IMG/VR virus record: IMGVR_UViG_3300042569_002069
Span: 1-33,543 of that record
Reading direction: 5' to 3' (one strand)
DNA from: a virus
DNA length: 33,543 bases
Numbering within the stretch: position 1 is the stretch's first letter; each line of letters starts with the position of its first letter. Positions 10,781-17,351 of this stretch are shown here, piece after piece. A program made the position numbers and the translations under genes. The notes under the pieces were generated by a model. The model was not told the DNA's origin and made no database searches. It was given only the letters and a program-made list of their open reading frames with translations.

Positions 10781-11944
10781 ATGACTCCTTTCACATATTC
10801 TGGTGACCAATTTGGTTACTACACTGTTGGGCCCAATTTTAAAACTTATTCCAAACTGTTGGCCATTGAAGAAATGCGCCGCACCGGAACTCATCTTGAG
10901 TGGCACTTTAACAAACCCAGTTACGAGACATACGACTGGACTCGAGAACCCACAGAAAGCATCAAAGAACTCTATCGCAGGCGTGCTCAAGAAATACGCG
11001 ATCAATATGACTATGTGGTGGTATGGTACTCAGGTGGTCCGGACAGTTGGTGTGTGCTTGACAGTTTTTTAGAAAACGGTATCAAAGTTGATGAAATTGG
11101 GCAGTTTCACAGTTACCAAGCAGATGGTGACCGACACAGCAATTTCAATGAAGAAATTTTCTACACCGCTGTGCCAAAAACAAAACAAATACTGGAACAG
11201 CATCCATACATCAATCACAGGATTGTTGATATCAGTCAGATGATGATTGACGTTTATCAACGCCCTGACGTGATGTTTGATTACCTTTACAACATCAAAG
11301 CCATGGCATCGGCAAACAGTCTTGCTAGAGCCTATCTTAGAGATTACATTCCTGATTATCAACGCATAATGGATTCAGGCAAAAAAATGTGTTTTGTTTG
11401 GGGTACAGAAAAACCCAGAGTTGTTGTTAAAAACAATCAGTATCACACCATGTTCATTGATGGGTTTAGCGACACCAACATCAGAATTCAAAATCTTGCT
11501 GACCAAGGCTACTATGATGAATGGTTTTTTTGGGGACCAACAACCATGGACCTGATTGCCAAACAGTGTCACATGATCAAACGTGTGTTGGAAACAGAAC
11601 AGGCAGGATCAGCATGGCTGACAGAGGAAAACAGGTACACTCACATACCCAAGAGTCGACAAACTGGACTGTACATGAAAAATGACTGCTATCATACCTT
11701 GGTATATCCAGGATGGGATCCTACCACCCTGGTAGCGGCCAAACCTAAAAATATTTTGCTAAGTGAAAGAGATGATTGGTTTTGGAAAAGCAGTCCAGAT
11801 CTAATTCCCAGCTTGCGTTATGCTCGCGGTGGCCTGAGAGATCTAGTGACAAGACTGGGTCCTTACTGGATGAACAATCCCAAAAAAATATCCAAAGGAA
11901 TCAAAGGATGCGTTAACACTTACCCCCTTGAAAGGTCAGTGTAA
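10781..11944 (+). CDS. PP-loop ATPase (adenine nucleotide alpha-hydrolase-like)
   Basis: 387 residues. The pyrophosphate-binding loop SGGPDS at about 84-89, in YVVVWYSGGPDSWCVLDSF, marks the N-type ATP pyrophosphatase superfamily (QueC, TilS, PAPS reductase, asparagine and GMP synthetases). The superfamily activates a substrate by adenylation before amide, thiolation or similar chemistry. The middle and C-terminal parts (with Trp- and Tyr-rich segments) do not match a named enzyme, and QueC zinc cysteines are not evident, so it is not the missing QueC. The ATG is chosen from the promoter, which predicts a leaderless mRNA. The 3' end overlaps the opposing DctP-like gene by 9 bp. Rightward orientation against mostly leftward neighbours suggests an independent module. 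Confidence 0.75.
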   Translation: MTPFTYSGDQFGYYTVGPNFKTYSKLLAIEEMRRTGTHLEWHFNKPSYETYDWTREPTESIKELYRRRAQEIRDQYDYVVVWYSGGPDSWCVLDSFLENGIKVDEIGQFHSYQADGDRHSNFNEEIFYTAVPKTKQILEQHPYINHRIVDISQMMIDVYQRPDVMFDYLYNIKAMASANSLARAYLRDYIPDYQRIMDSGKKMCFVWGTEKPRVVVKNNQYHTMFIDGFSDTNIRIQNLADQGYYDEWFFWGPTTMDLIAKQCHMIKRVLETEQAGSAWLTEENRYTHIPKSRQTGLYMKNDCYHTLVYPGWDPTTLVAAKPKNILLSERDDWFWKSSPDLIPSLRYARGGLRDLVTRLGPYWMNNPKKISKGIKGCVNTYPLERSV

Positions 11945-12925
11945 GGTTCTGATGTTTTTAACCAAGTCAGGAGAGAACCAATACTTGGTTTTGTAATAGG
12001 ACATCAAGGATCGTTTTTTCAGAATCTGCTGTTGTTCAGCACTCAGTTCCACAATTTTAACTCCGCGTTCAACAGCAGTTTTTTCAAACTGTTCGGCATC
12101 TTGAATACTCCAATCACGCTCTAATGTGGCTACTTTTTTGGCAGCATCCATAAACGCCTGTTGTTGCGTGGCATTCAACTGATTCCAAAAAAGATCACTG
12201 ACCAACATTGTGGTCATGAACATGCTGTGATTGGTTTTGAGAATGTGTTTGCCATCAAATCTGAGATAGGTTGTTTCAATTGCATCCGCAATGCCTTGAC
12301 CAATTGGATCTGTTTTCTTCCACAAACTAGGCGGAATGACCACAGTAGGAACATCCATGCTGTTAAGCGTGTGGCCGATGCTGGTGTTGTTTTCGACCAC
12401 AACCTTGAGACCTTGCAGGTCATCCAAACTTGAGATTGGCTTGTTGCTGCCAATCACTCGATACCCGCCCGAATAGGTAAACCCCAGGCCACGCACATCA
12501 GTTTCAGCAGTGAGTTTGGCACAAAGAGCTTGACCAATTTCACCATCTACCACACGGCTCACATGATCATGATCTTCAAACAAAAATGGCAGGTCCAGTA
12601 CATTAAAATCAGCACAAATATCGCCTACTCGGTTCACTTGAATTTGACTCATTTCCACTGCACCGTTTTTAAGTGCTTGCCAAAACGCAGATAGGCCTTG
12701 TTGTATAGAAACTTGTGATTGATCGGTATGATCAAATGAATTTAACCCATCAAGATTTTGTATCTCTCCATATTTTTCAGCATATTCAGGATAGGTCAAA
12801 ATTTCAATGGCTATTTGGCCAGGAATAGTGCTGTCAAGTTCACGTTGAAATGCTCGGGCTGTGCGCACAAACAGTTCTTGTGGTTGATGGGCTATGAGCC
12901 ATCTTAGGGTTATGGGGGTGGTCAT
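11936..12925 (-). CDS. TRAP-type DctP-like solute-binding protein lacking a signal peptide
   Basis: 329 residues from ATG at 12925, chosen because GGAG stands six bases upstream; an ATG four codons earlier lacks such a site. The mature DctP fold is evident: first strand TLRWLIAHQP, then VEMSQIQVNRVGDICADFNVLDLPFLFEDHDHVSRVVDG, GLGFTYSGGYRVIGSNKPISSLDDLQGLKV with the conserved Arg region, and a helical C-terminus. DctP proteins bind carboxylates in the periplasm for TRAP permeases, but here there is no hydrophobic N-terminus at either possible start, so the protein should stay in the cytoplasm unless exported otherwise. No DctQM is encoded. It might act as an intracellular ligand buffer or sensor; that is inference. 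Confidence 0.82.
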   Translation of the reverse strand: MTTPITLRWLIAHQPQELFVRTARAFQRELDSTIPGQIAIEILTYPEYAEKYGEIQNLDGLNSFDHTDQSQVSIQQGLSAFWQALKNGAVEMSQIQVNRVGDICADFNVLDLPFLFEDHDHVSRVVDGEIGQALCAKLTAETDVRGLGFTYSGGYRVIGSNKPISSLDDLQGLKVVVENNTSIGHTLNSMDVPTVVIPPSLWKKTDPIGQGIADAIETTYLRFDGKHILKTNHSMFMTTMLVSDLFWNQLNATQQQAFMDAAKKVATLERDWSIQDAEQFEKTAVERGVKIVELSAEQQQILKKRSLMSYYKTKYWFSPDLVKNIRTLH

Positions 12926-12963
12926 TGAGATCTCCAAATGTGGGCAGTTTATATGCCTGCAAT

Positions 12964-12993
12964 TATTTATGTAAATTGATAGAGTTGTGTCAA
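12964..12993 (-). promoter_or_regulatory. Sigma70 promoter of the DctP-like gene
   Basis: TTGACA (12988-12993), 18 bases, TAAATA (12964-12969) on the minus strand; a 17-base alternative gives ATAAAT. Confidence 0.6.
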
Positions 12994-12999
12994 ACTCTA
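12980..12999 (-). promoter_or_regulatory. Operator-like dyad over the DctP -35 element
   Basis: TAGAGTT/AACTCTA, 7-bp arms with 6-base spacer containing the -35 hexamer. Binding there would occlude RNA polymerase. Confidence 0.45.
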
Positions 13000-13016
13000 A
13001 ATCTATTTATACAAAC

Positions 13017-13526
13017 TCACTCAGAATCTACGGGTATCCATCCTAGTTTAAAAAAGTCTTCCTGAATTTCGTCTGTGACTGTGCCTTCGGGCACAAAAGT
13101 CAAAGGAGGTTCGTAATCGATACCTTGTTCTCCACGAATGCCCGAACAGTACCAATCAATGTAGTCACCTTGTTCACGCATGTCAGCCACAATGCCGCCG
13201 GCATATCGCCAACTGCAACCCCAGTGTTCGCCCTTTAACAAGGGCCATACTTCGTTCTTTTGCCAGTCTTGATTGCACAAGGCTGCATAGATGTTTTGAG
13301 CGTAGGCATCACTAGCCTTGGCTTTGTCGCAAATCCACTTGGTACTACGCAGGTCGTATTCAAGGTTGTTTTCTCGCCACCGTTCATCGGTTTCCTTGGC
13401 AAGATCATGTGTCTTGGCATTTTTGTACGTGTCCAAGTAATCCTGGTTGGGCTCTTCGCCAGTTTCTTCACAGCGTTTGATATAGTTTTCTGCTTGAAAG
13501 GTGTGACGTTCTTTGCTACGATTCAT
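13017..13526 (-). CDS. Hypothetical protein (169 residues)
   Basis: Hydrophilic, charged N-terminal half (KERHTFQAENYIKRCEETGEEPNQDYLDTYKNAK), then a Trp-rich segment WPLLKGEHWGCSWRYAGGIVADMREQGDYIDWYCSGI, and an acidic C-terminus. The segment around GCSWRYAGGIVADMR looks conserved and globular, but no family is recognised. The ATG stands 13 bases after the 3' end of tRNA-Leu, so the gene is probably the last of the leftward transcript that also carries three tRNAs and the small-gene operon. Confidence 0.65.
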   Translation of the reverse strand: MNRSKERHTFQAENYIKRCEETGEEPNQDYLDTYKNAKTHDLAKETDERWRENNLEYDLRSTKWICDKAKASDAYAQNIYAALCNQDWQKNEVWPLLKGEHWGCSWRYAGGIVADMREQGDYIDWYCSGIRGEQGIDYEPPLTFVPEGTVTDEIQEDFFKLGWIPVDSE

Positions 13527-13539
13527 AGTTGTATTTGGT

Positions 13540-13625
13540 TGGTACCAGAGACGGGACTCGAACCCGTATGCCCTTGCGAGCGGGAGATTTTAAATCTCCA
13601 GAGTATACCATTTCTCCACTCTGGC
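13540..13625 (-). tRNA. tRNA-Leu(TAA)
   Basis: Class II tRNA, A73, encoded CCA, acceptor GCCAGAG/CTCTGGT with G1-U72, anticodon stem GGAGA/TCTCC with loop TTTAAAA giving TAA, normal T arm and variable arm. Confidence 0.93.
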
Positions 13626-13643
13626 AATATGTTATTTACTACA

Positions 13644-13718
13644 TGGTCCGGCGTAGTGGAATCGAACCACTATTATCTCTTTAGAAGAAAGATGTCCTAT
13701 CCGTTGAACGAACGCCAG
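13644..13718 (-). tRNA. tRNA-Arg(TCT)
   Basis: Encoded CCA (13644-13646), A73, acceptor CTGGCGT/ACGCCGG, anticodon stem TCTTT/AGAGA with loop CTTCTAA giving TCT, normal T arm. Confidence 0.88.
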
Positions 13719-13722
13719 TGTT

Positions 13723-13797
13723 TGGTGGGCCAACTTGGAATTGAACCAAGACTCGACCGATTATGAGTCGGTTGCTTTACCATTAAGCTATTGGCCC
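13723..13797 (-). tRNA. tRNA-Met(CAT), elongator-like
   Basis: Perfect acceptor GGGCCAA/TTGGCCC, A73, encoded CCA, anticodon stem ACCGA/TCGGT with loop CTCATAA giving CAT. The paired 1-72 position excludes an initiator; Ile2 remains possible. Confidence 0.88.
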
Positions 13798-13820
13798 TGT
13801 GCTAGATTGTAGCAGAAATT

Positions 13821-13964
13821 TTATTTAGTGTCAACTGAATCTGCTTCCATTTCGGCAATCAGCAGATCAGCAAATTGCTGGCAAAAGACGGAGAACCAAA
13901 GTTCCGTCATGACTTCTTCCGGGGCACCGGCGGCCCGCACAATGCGTTCAAGTTCAGTGTTCAT
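13821..13964 (-). CDS. Small acidic protein (47 residues)
   Basis: ATG at 13964 overlaps the TGA of the upstream gene in an ATGA arrangement and follows AGGTGG. The protein (MNTELERIVRAAGAPEEV...) is helical and acidic with a Trp-Phe hydrophobic patch (TELWFSVFCQQFADLLIAEME). No family is recognised. It is the last protein gene of the coupled small-gene chain before the tRNA trio. Confidence 0.7.
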   Translation of the reverse strand: MNTELERIVRAAGAPEEVMTELWFSVFCQQFADLLIAEMEADSVDTK

Positions 13965-14260
13965 AGCCACCTATGTGCAGTATATTGATTTAAGAAACGT
14001 TGACTTGAGTGATGATGTGGCAAATGTTTATTGCAAAAACTTTTGTATGCTTGTTCCCATTTCTTTTGTACAGGTGCAGGTGCATGACAAGCCAAATAAT
14101 GCAATTGCCCAAATATACGACCAATACTGATTTGATTGGGCTTCCATCCTGCTGGATACCAGCGAGTGCGAGGTTGCCAGTTGTAGTTCACCCAGAGACC
14201 CTTTCGGCGTTCTTTTATCATGTACTTTTTAGATATTGGTTGTGGTCTAAATCGATTCAT
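13961..14260 (-). CDS. Small basic protein (99 residues)
   Basis: Starts and stops in ATGA overlaps with both neighbours. Strongly basic and aromatic (MNRFRPQPISKKYMIKERRKGLWVNYNW), with a His-rich C-terminal third (CNKHLPHHHSSQRF). Composition suggests nucleic-acid binding, but no family is recognised. Confidence 0.65.
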   Translation of the reverse strand: MNRFRPQPISKKYMIKERRKGLWVNYNWQPRTRWYPAGWKPNQISIGRIFGQLHYLACHAPAPVQKKWEQAYKSFCNKHLPHHHSSQRFLNQYTAHRWL

Positions 14261-14625
14261 TCTTCAACTTCCTCTACGGGTTGATCGGGGATATTTTCTG
14301 TATCACCATCTTGTGCAGGTACAAAGCCCATGCCTAACATTGTTTCAGTTTCAAAAGGCGTGCAGTGAGGACGAAACACAAACAGTCTACAAGTGAGATT
14401 ATCTTGGCTGTAGTAAATCCTATATCGCACCTGTTCCACGCCCAAAGTGTCAGCCAGTTCCTGCGATGAGAATGCGTCAGGCCAAGACTCGTTCACACTG
14501 GCCCGGGTCTTTTCAAAGTAAAAATCCTGCATGTGCTGTATGGCCGCTGCCTTGGCGTCCGCTAACATTTGCTCACACCATGCAATCTTGCGGTCCAGCA
14601 TTTCTGTTGTGATTTCATTGGTCAT
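14257..14625 (-). CDS. Hypothetical protein (122 residues)
   Basis: ATGA overlap with the gene upstream, whose final FGV codons supply the GGAG ribosome binding site. N-terminal helix (TTEMLDRKIAWCEQMLADAKAAAIQHMQDFYFEKTRA), a central beta region (VRYRIYYSQDNLTCRLFVFRPH) and a Glu-rich acidic tail ending EEVEE. No family is recognised. Confidence 0.65.
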   Translation of the reverse strand: MTNEITTEMLDRKIAWCEQMLADAKAAAIQHMQDFYFEKTRASVNESWPDAFSSQELADTLGVEQVRYRIYYSQDNLTCRLFVFRPHCTPFETETMLGMGFVPAQDGDTENIPDQPVEEVEE

Positions 14626-14834
14626 TCTTTAACTCCGAAACGTTCTAATAAACATTCACTGTGATGGACGGATCCATCAGCATCATCCAACGCACAGATA
14701 CATTCATGAATAATCAACTCGGCGAGCTTTTCTGTGTAATATCTTGGATACTGATCGTAATCCGCACCTTCATCTATCAGTTCGCCAGCATAGATTTCAG
14801 CCTGTTCAGCAAGTCGTTTAATTCGTTCGTTCAT
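14622..14834 (-). CDS. Small FGV-tailed protein, paralogue 1 (70 residues)
   Basis: Begins MNERIKRLAEQA and contains AELIIHECICAL, ending LLERFGVKE. The same pattern (MNxxI..LAxQA, ..ELIVxEC.., FGV end) is seen in the genes at 14995-15174 and 16007-16186, so this is a small paralogous family. ATGA overlaps on both sides show tight translational coupling. Function unknown. The codons TTC GGA GTT of the C-terminal FGV place GGAG seven bases before the ATG of the next gene. Confidence 0.75.
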   Translation of the reverse strand: MNERIKRLAEQAEIYAGELIDEGADYDQYPRYYTEKLAELIIHECICALDDADGSVHHSECLLERFGVKE

Positions 14835-14995
14835 TTTCCAACTCCGAAATGTATTTTAATCCACCGGTTAATCTCCGTTAATACCTCTTCGGTAACATCT
14901 TTGACCTCACCTGTTGGAACACAAGGTTCACATTCCCAAGTGCAGATTGTTTTACTTTTTTTTCCATCTTGCTCGACCACAACCGATAGTTTCAT
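14831..14995 (-). CDS. Small FGV-tailed protein (54 residues)
   Basis: Its ATG at 14995 shares one base with the TGA of the gene upstream (TGATG), and its TGA overlaps the next ATG. Starts MKLSVVVEQDGKKS with an N-terminal beta strand and a CxxxC-like ECEPC pair; ends IKIHFGVGK, again giving GGAG for the following start. Otherwise unrelated to the MNER paralogues. Function unknown. Confidence 0.75.
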   Translation of the reverse strand: MKLSVVVEQDGKKSKTICTWECEPCVPTGEVKDVTEEVLTEINRWIKIHFGVGK

Positions 14996-15174
14996 CATTC
15001 AACTCCGAAATATTTTTTGATAGCATTAATATGATAGTCTTCGTTGTAGCCACCGACATTTTTTACGGCCTGGATACATTCCTTAACAATCAACTCGGCG
15101 AAATATCCAATAGATTCTTCATCTTTGTTTAAGAATCCAGCCTGTTCAGCCAGTAGTTTAATTCGTTCGTTCAT
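14995..15174 (-). CDS. Small FGV-tailed protein, paralogue 2 (59 residues)
   Basis: Starts MNERIKLLAEQAG and contains YFAELIVKECIQAV, ending IKKYFGVE. Close paralogue of the 70-residue protein at 14622-14834. ATGA overlap upstream and TGATG overlap downstream; the FGV codons provide the next ribosome binding site. Function unknown. Confidence 0.78.
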   Translation of the reverse strand: MNERIKLLAEQAGFLNKDEESIGYFAELIVKECIQAVKNVGGYNEDYHINAIKKYFGVE

Positions 15175-15380
15175 ATCATATCCTTAAACAATTCTTTGAA
15201 TGTGATTGCCTTGCCTGTGGTATAAACAATGTCAAAACTATCATTGGTAATGTGATATTTGTTTCTGTCACAATTCACATACTCACCTTTAGCATCAGTA
15301 TATACCTGACGCATTTGTGTAAAGGTACTATCCACAACACCGTCGAGCATAACACGGGTGGTAATTTTACGCTTGTTCAT
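15171..15380 (-). CDS. Small hypothetical protein (69 residues)
   Basis: ATGA overlaps at both ends. Basic start (MNKRKITTRVML), beta-rich middle (YVNCDRNKYHITNDSFDIVYTTGK) and a helical end ITFKELFKDMI. No family is recognised; position between coupled genes supports translation. Confidence 0.65.
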   Translation of the reverse strand: MNKRKITTRVMLDGVVDSTFTQMRQVYTDAKGEYVNCDRNKYHITNDSFDIVYTTGKAITFKELFKDMI

Positions 15381-15553
15381 TTTTTAGCCCAAGCAATATA
15401 ACCACCGTTGGTGCCACTCCACGGACAATATTGTTCCCATAGTGCCGTGGCTGTTTCGGGATTTTCTTTCATGAGTTTATCCACGGCGGGCCTCATTGGA
15501 TATCCAGCATGACTCCAGTCATGATTTTTTAGTGCAGTTTCAAGTTCGTTCAT
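15377..15553 (-). CDS. Small hypothetical protein (58 residues)
   Basis: ATG at 15553 is chosen over one four codons upstream because GGAG lies six bases before it and it shares one base with the upstream TGA (TGATG). Sequence MNELETALKNHDWSHAGYPM followed by a short helix and a Trp-rich end (WEQYCPWSGTNGGYIAWAKK). No family is recognised. Confidence 0.68.
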   Translation of the reverse strand: MNELETALKNHDWSHAGYPMRPAVDKLMKENPETATALWEQYCPWSGTNGGYIAWAKK

Positions 15554-16014
15554 CACACTCTCCAAATTTCTTCAAAACCTTCTGACAAGTCGGGCTCTTC
15601 CCAGTCCTCAATCATTCGAGCAATAACATCGGGTGGGATTGTTTTGCCCGGACGGCTGGCCAATCTTCGTGCCAACTCCTCTGGCTCGGGCGTGGCAAAT
15701 ACCACAGCAATGGCCGAGTATTCCGGCAACATGCGAAACTTTCGAGCACGGCTGGCCCGAGTGGTGCTGGTCTGATCCCAGATGATGTCGTTACCATTGG
15801 CCTGGGCCACAAGTGCATGGTTGGTCATCATGCGAACAGCGATGGGCATGTATTCTTCAAACACTTCACTATAAGTCTTGCCTTCTCGCTTGGCATGATC
15901 TTCCACCCACGGGTCTGTGCTGACCACACTCAAGCCCAAGGCCCAGGTCTGGTCTTTGATCCAGGTGCTTTTGCCTGATCCTGGCACTCCCACCAACATG
16001 TATAACTTAGGCAC
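15553..16014 (-). CDS. P-loop kinase of the AAA_33/polynucleotide-kinase type
   Basis: About 153 residues from GTG at 16014, chosen because GGAG, embedded in the FGVE codons of the gene upstream, is six bases away; a TTG four codons earlier lacks such a site. Walker A GVPGSGKST lies at the N-terminus, and NDIIWDQTSTTRASRARKF matches the strand and helix that follow in phage polynucleotide kinase-like domains, with a later RLASRPGKTIPPDVIARM lid segment. It should phosphorylate a nucleic-acid 5' end or another small substrate. In a tRNA-rich phage, RNA repair is a plausible role, but no ligase or phosphatase partner is seen here. Confidence 0.8.
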   Translation of the reverse strand: MPKLYMLVGVPGSGKSTWIKDQTWALGLSVVSTDPWVEDHAKREGKTYSEVFEEYMPIAVRMMTNHALVAQANGNDIIWDQTSTTRASRARKFRMLPEYSAIAVVFATPEPEELARRLASRPGKTIPPDVIARMIEDWEEPDLSEGFEEIWRV

Positions 16015-16186
16015 CTTCAACTCCAAAATGTTCTTTGGTTATTTTAGCACATTCTTCAATAACCAACTTGGTGTATTTCTCCAATTGTGCAGGGGTAAGC
16101 ATGGCCGATCCATAAGGTGCAGCCTTGACTACATCAACAGGTTGATTACGGGCTTGAGCCAATAGTTCAAACATTTTATCATTCAT
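16007..16186 (-). CDS. Small FGV-tailed protein, paralogue 3 (59 residues)
   Basis: ATG at 16186 overlaps the TGA of the upstream gene (ATGA), with GGAG upstream; an earlier in-frame ATG at 16213 is not supported. Starts MNDKMFELLAQARN, contains KLVIEECAKI and ends KEHFGVEGA. More diverged than the two MNER paralogues but with the same layout and the same GGAG-bearing tail, which serves the GTG start of the kinase gene. Confidence 0.74.
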   Translation of the reverse strand: MNDKMFELLAQARNQPVDVVKAAPYGSAMLTPAQLEKYTKLVIEECAKITKEHFGVEGA

Positions 16187-16452
16187 TTCAAATCTCCACG
16201 CAAGGTGTGCCACATCTTAGGATCGGTGCCCAAGTAGATGCGATACTTTTGATAATTGCGCCATTGGCTCAGTCTGTTCACGCCACGCTCAACCCAGTCA
16301 AACATGGCACTACGGAACCACAGCGGATTTACAATGGCCACAACAAGTGCTGCCGCCACAGGCACAATCAGCACAGCCACAACCACCCAGTGAAAGGTCA
16401 TTGCACGATAATAACGGCCACCACCGGGCACCAGTTCAATTTCTTTACTCAT
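16183..16452 (-). CDS. Small inner-membrane protein with one or two transmembrane segments
   Basis: 89 residues from ATG at 16452 (ATGA overlap with the upstream gene; an earlier ATG at 16485 is not supported). A hydrophobic stretch HWVVVAVLIVPVAAALVVAI spans about 20-25 residues and is followed by an amphipathic Trp/Arg-rich segment (VERGVNRLSQWRNYQKYRIYLG). It should sit in the host inner membrane with a basic cytoplasmic tail. Function unknown. Confidence 0.68.
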   Translation of the reverse strand: MSKEIELVPGGGRYYRAMTFHWVVVAVLIVPVAAALVVAIVNPLWFRSAMFDWVERGVNRLSQWRNYQKYRIYLGTDPKMWHTLRGDLK

Positions 16453-16835
16453 GTTGCGTTTACCTTTGCCAAAAATTCGCGGCATGCGGCTTCGGTGCGC
16501 TTGGTCACCACTACCTTGCCACCCCAGAAGCCTACGTATAGACTACGGTGCTCCACAAACTTCACTTCGCCGTCCGCACCAGTGTGCTTTTGACGAGCCG
16601 CTGGCTTTGCAGGTGCGGCCTTTTTTGCCGGAGCCTTTGGCACTACTGCCACCACAGGCTTTGCTGCCACTGCCTTTGCAGGTGCAGGTACTTTCAACGG
16701 TGTGGGTGCAAAGCCATGCTTGGCATCATAGCGGGCTATGGCTTTCTCATCCATGCCCCATGTTGCCAGCAGTCGTTTGACTTCAGTGCCGGGCAGTTGA
16801 TTCCAATGTATGATAGGGTCAGTCCAGTTAGTCAT
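16449..16835 (-). CDS. Ala/Pro/Lys-rich linker protein with small C-terminal domain
   Basis: 128 residues; AGGAG before the ATG, first gene behind a strong promoter. The N-terminal 45 residues (MTNWTDPIIHWNQLPGTEV...) look globular. Residues about 46-85 are a low-complexity linker of Ala, Pro, Lys and Val (APAKAVAAKPVVAVVPKAP). The C-terminal part (VKFVEHRSLYVGFWGGKVVVTKRTEAACREFLAKV) forms a small beta-beta-alpha pattern that might bind nucleic acid. No family is recognised. Confidence 0.7.
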   Translation of the reverse strand: MTNWTDPIIHWNQLPGTEVKRLLATWGMDEKAIARYDAKHGFAPTPLKVPAPAKAVAAKPVVAVVPKAPAKKAAPAKPAARQKHTGADGEVKFVEHRSLYVGFWGGKVVVTKRTEAACREFLAKVNAT

Positions 16836-16862
16836 TTGGGGCTCCTTTGTTGCTAAGTGTTA

Positions 16863-16891
16863 ATTATAGCAAAACGGTGATTATTGGTCAA
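16863..16891 (-). promoter_or_regulatory. Strong sigma70 promoter of the small-gene and tRNA operon
   Basis: TTGACC (16886-16891), 17 bases, perfect TATAAT (16863-16868) on the minus strand, followed by an AGGAG ribosome binding site and the 128-residue gene. Confidence 0.88.
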
Positions 16892-16900
16892 CCGTTTTGC
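16869..16900 (-). promoter_or_regulatory. 10-bp dyad spanning the promoter spacer and -35
   Basis: GCAAAACGGT/ACCGTTTTGC, perfect 10-bp arms with a 12-base centre. It abuts the -10 and overlaps the -35 edge, so it is a good operator candidate. There is no T run, which argues against a terminator. One arm also encodes the last residues of the GIY-YIG protein. Confidence 0.55.
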
Positions 16901-17217
16901 TTCACACGCACATCGGTGTTCAACGCAGGTGCATACTTTTGTATTAACTCGCGCTCCAACTTGTGTGCGGCATCTTTGCCACGCACAATGTCGATGATGG
17001 TGTAGTTGATAGCCGACTCGCCAGCGGCACGAATTGCTTCGTACAGGTTCCAGGCTTTGTCTTCAGTGCGGCTACGGTAGATGTGTTTGTTCACACGGCT
17101 ACGGAGCGACATCGTGATTGTGCGCTGGGTTTTGGCGGTAATACCAATGTAGTACTCGAATCCAATTTGGATACAGTACACAATGTGGCTGCGATCAATA
17201 CGTTTCTTTCTCATCAT
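16888..17217 (-). CDS. GIY-YIG nuclease domain protein (109 residues)
   Basis: Compact GIY-YIG domain: [19 protein letters not shown] (about residues 12-30) with the YIG motif, Arg in [10 protein letters not shown], and the later Glu in [17 protein letters not shown] that completes the active site in this fold. There is no added DNA-binding domain, unlike the endonuclease at 3420-3956, so it may be a structure-specific or free-standing nuclease. Its ATG lies six bases after a TATAAT element, so the mRNA should be leaderless. It runs divergently from the glycosyltransferase-like gene. Confidence 0.8.
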   Translation of the reverse strand: MMRKKRIDRSHIVYCIQIGFEYYIGITAKTQRTITMSLRSRVNKHIYRSRTEDKAWNLYEAIRAAGESAINYTIIDIVRGKDAAHKLERELIQKYAPALNTDVRVKQNG

Positions 17218-17223
17218 GCATGT

Positions 17224-17252
17224 ATTATAGCATTTTGGGCATTTGGAGTCAA
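17224..17252 (-). promoter_or_regulatory. Sigma70 promoter giving a leaderless GIY-YIG mRNA
   Basis: TTGACT (17247-17252), 17 bases, TATAAT (17224-17229) on the minus strand; ATG begins seven bases after the -10. Confidence 0.85.
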
Positions 17253-17293
17253 CCGAAAGATACCACTACAAAAGTGTTACTTTATGCAACCCT

Positions 17294-17310
17294 AAAAAGT
17301 AGTACTTTTT
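17294..17310 (+). promoter_or_regulatory. Palindrome in the divergent intergenic region
   Basis: AAAAAGTA/GTACTTTTT-type near-perfect inverted repeat between the divergent GIY-YIG and glycosyltransferase-like genes. It could be an operator; no clear promoter for the rightward gene was found. Confidence 0.35.
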
Positions 17311-17351
17311 GCTATTTTGGCTCAGGGGCAAAACTGTTGCTAAGTACCCAC

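Noticed and set aside
10781-11944. PP-loop protein as the missing QueC
   Set aside because: The loop is SGGPDS rather than the QueC form, the protein is far longer than QueC, and the zinc-binding cysteine cluster is not seen.
13260-13766. Rightward 168-codon ORF crossing two tRNA genes
   Set aside because: It runs through tRNA-Leu and tRNA-Arg and antisense to a better leftward gene; no promoter or ribosome binding site.
16869-16900. Terminator for the GIY-YIG gene
   Set aside because: The dyad is not followed by a T run in the gene's direction and sits over a promoter, so an operator is more likely.
17220-17351. Upstream 44-codon extension of the glycosyltransferase-like paralogue A
   Set aside because: It covers the divergent promoter of the GIY-YIG gene and a palindrome, and looks non-coding.
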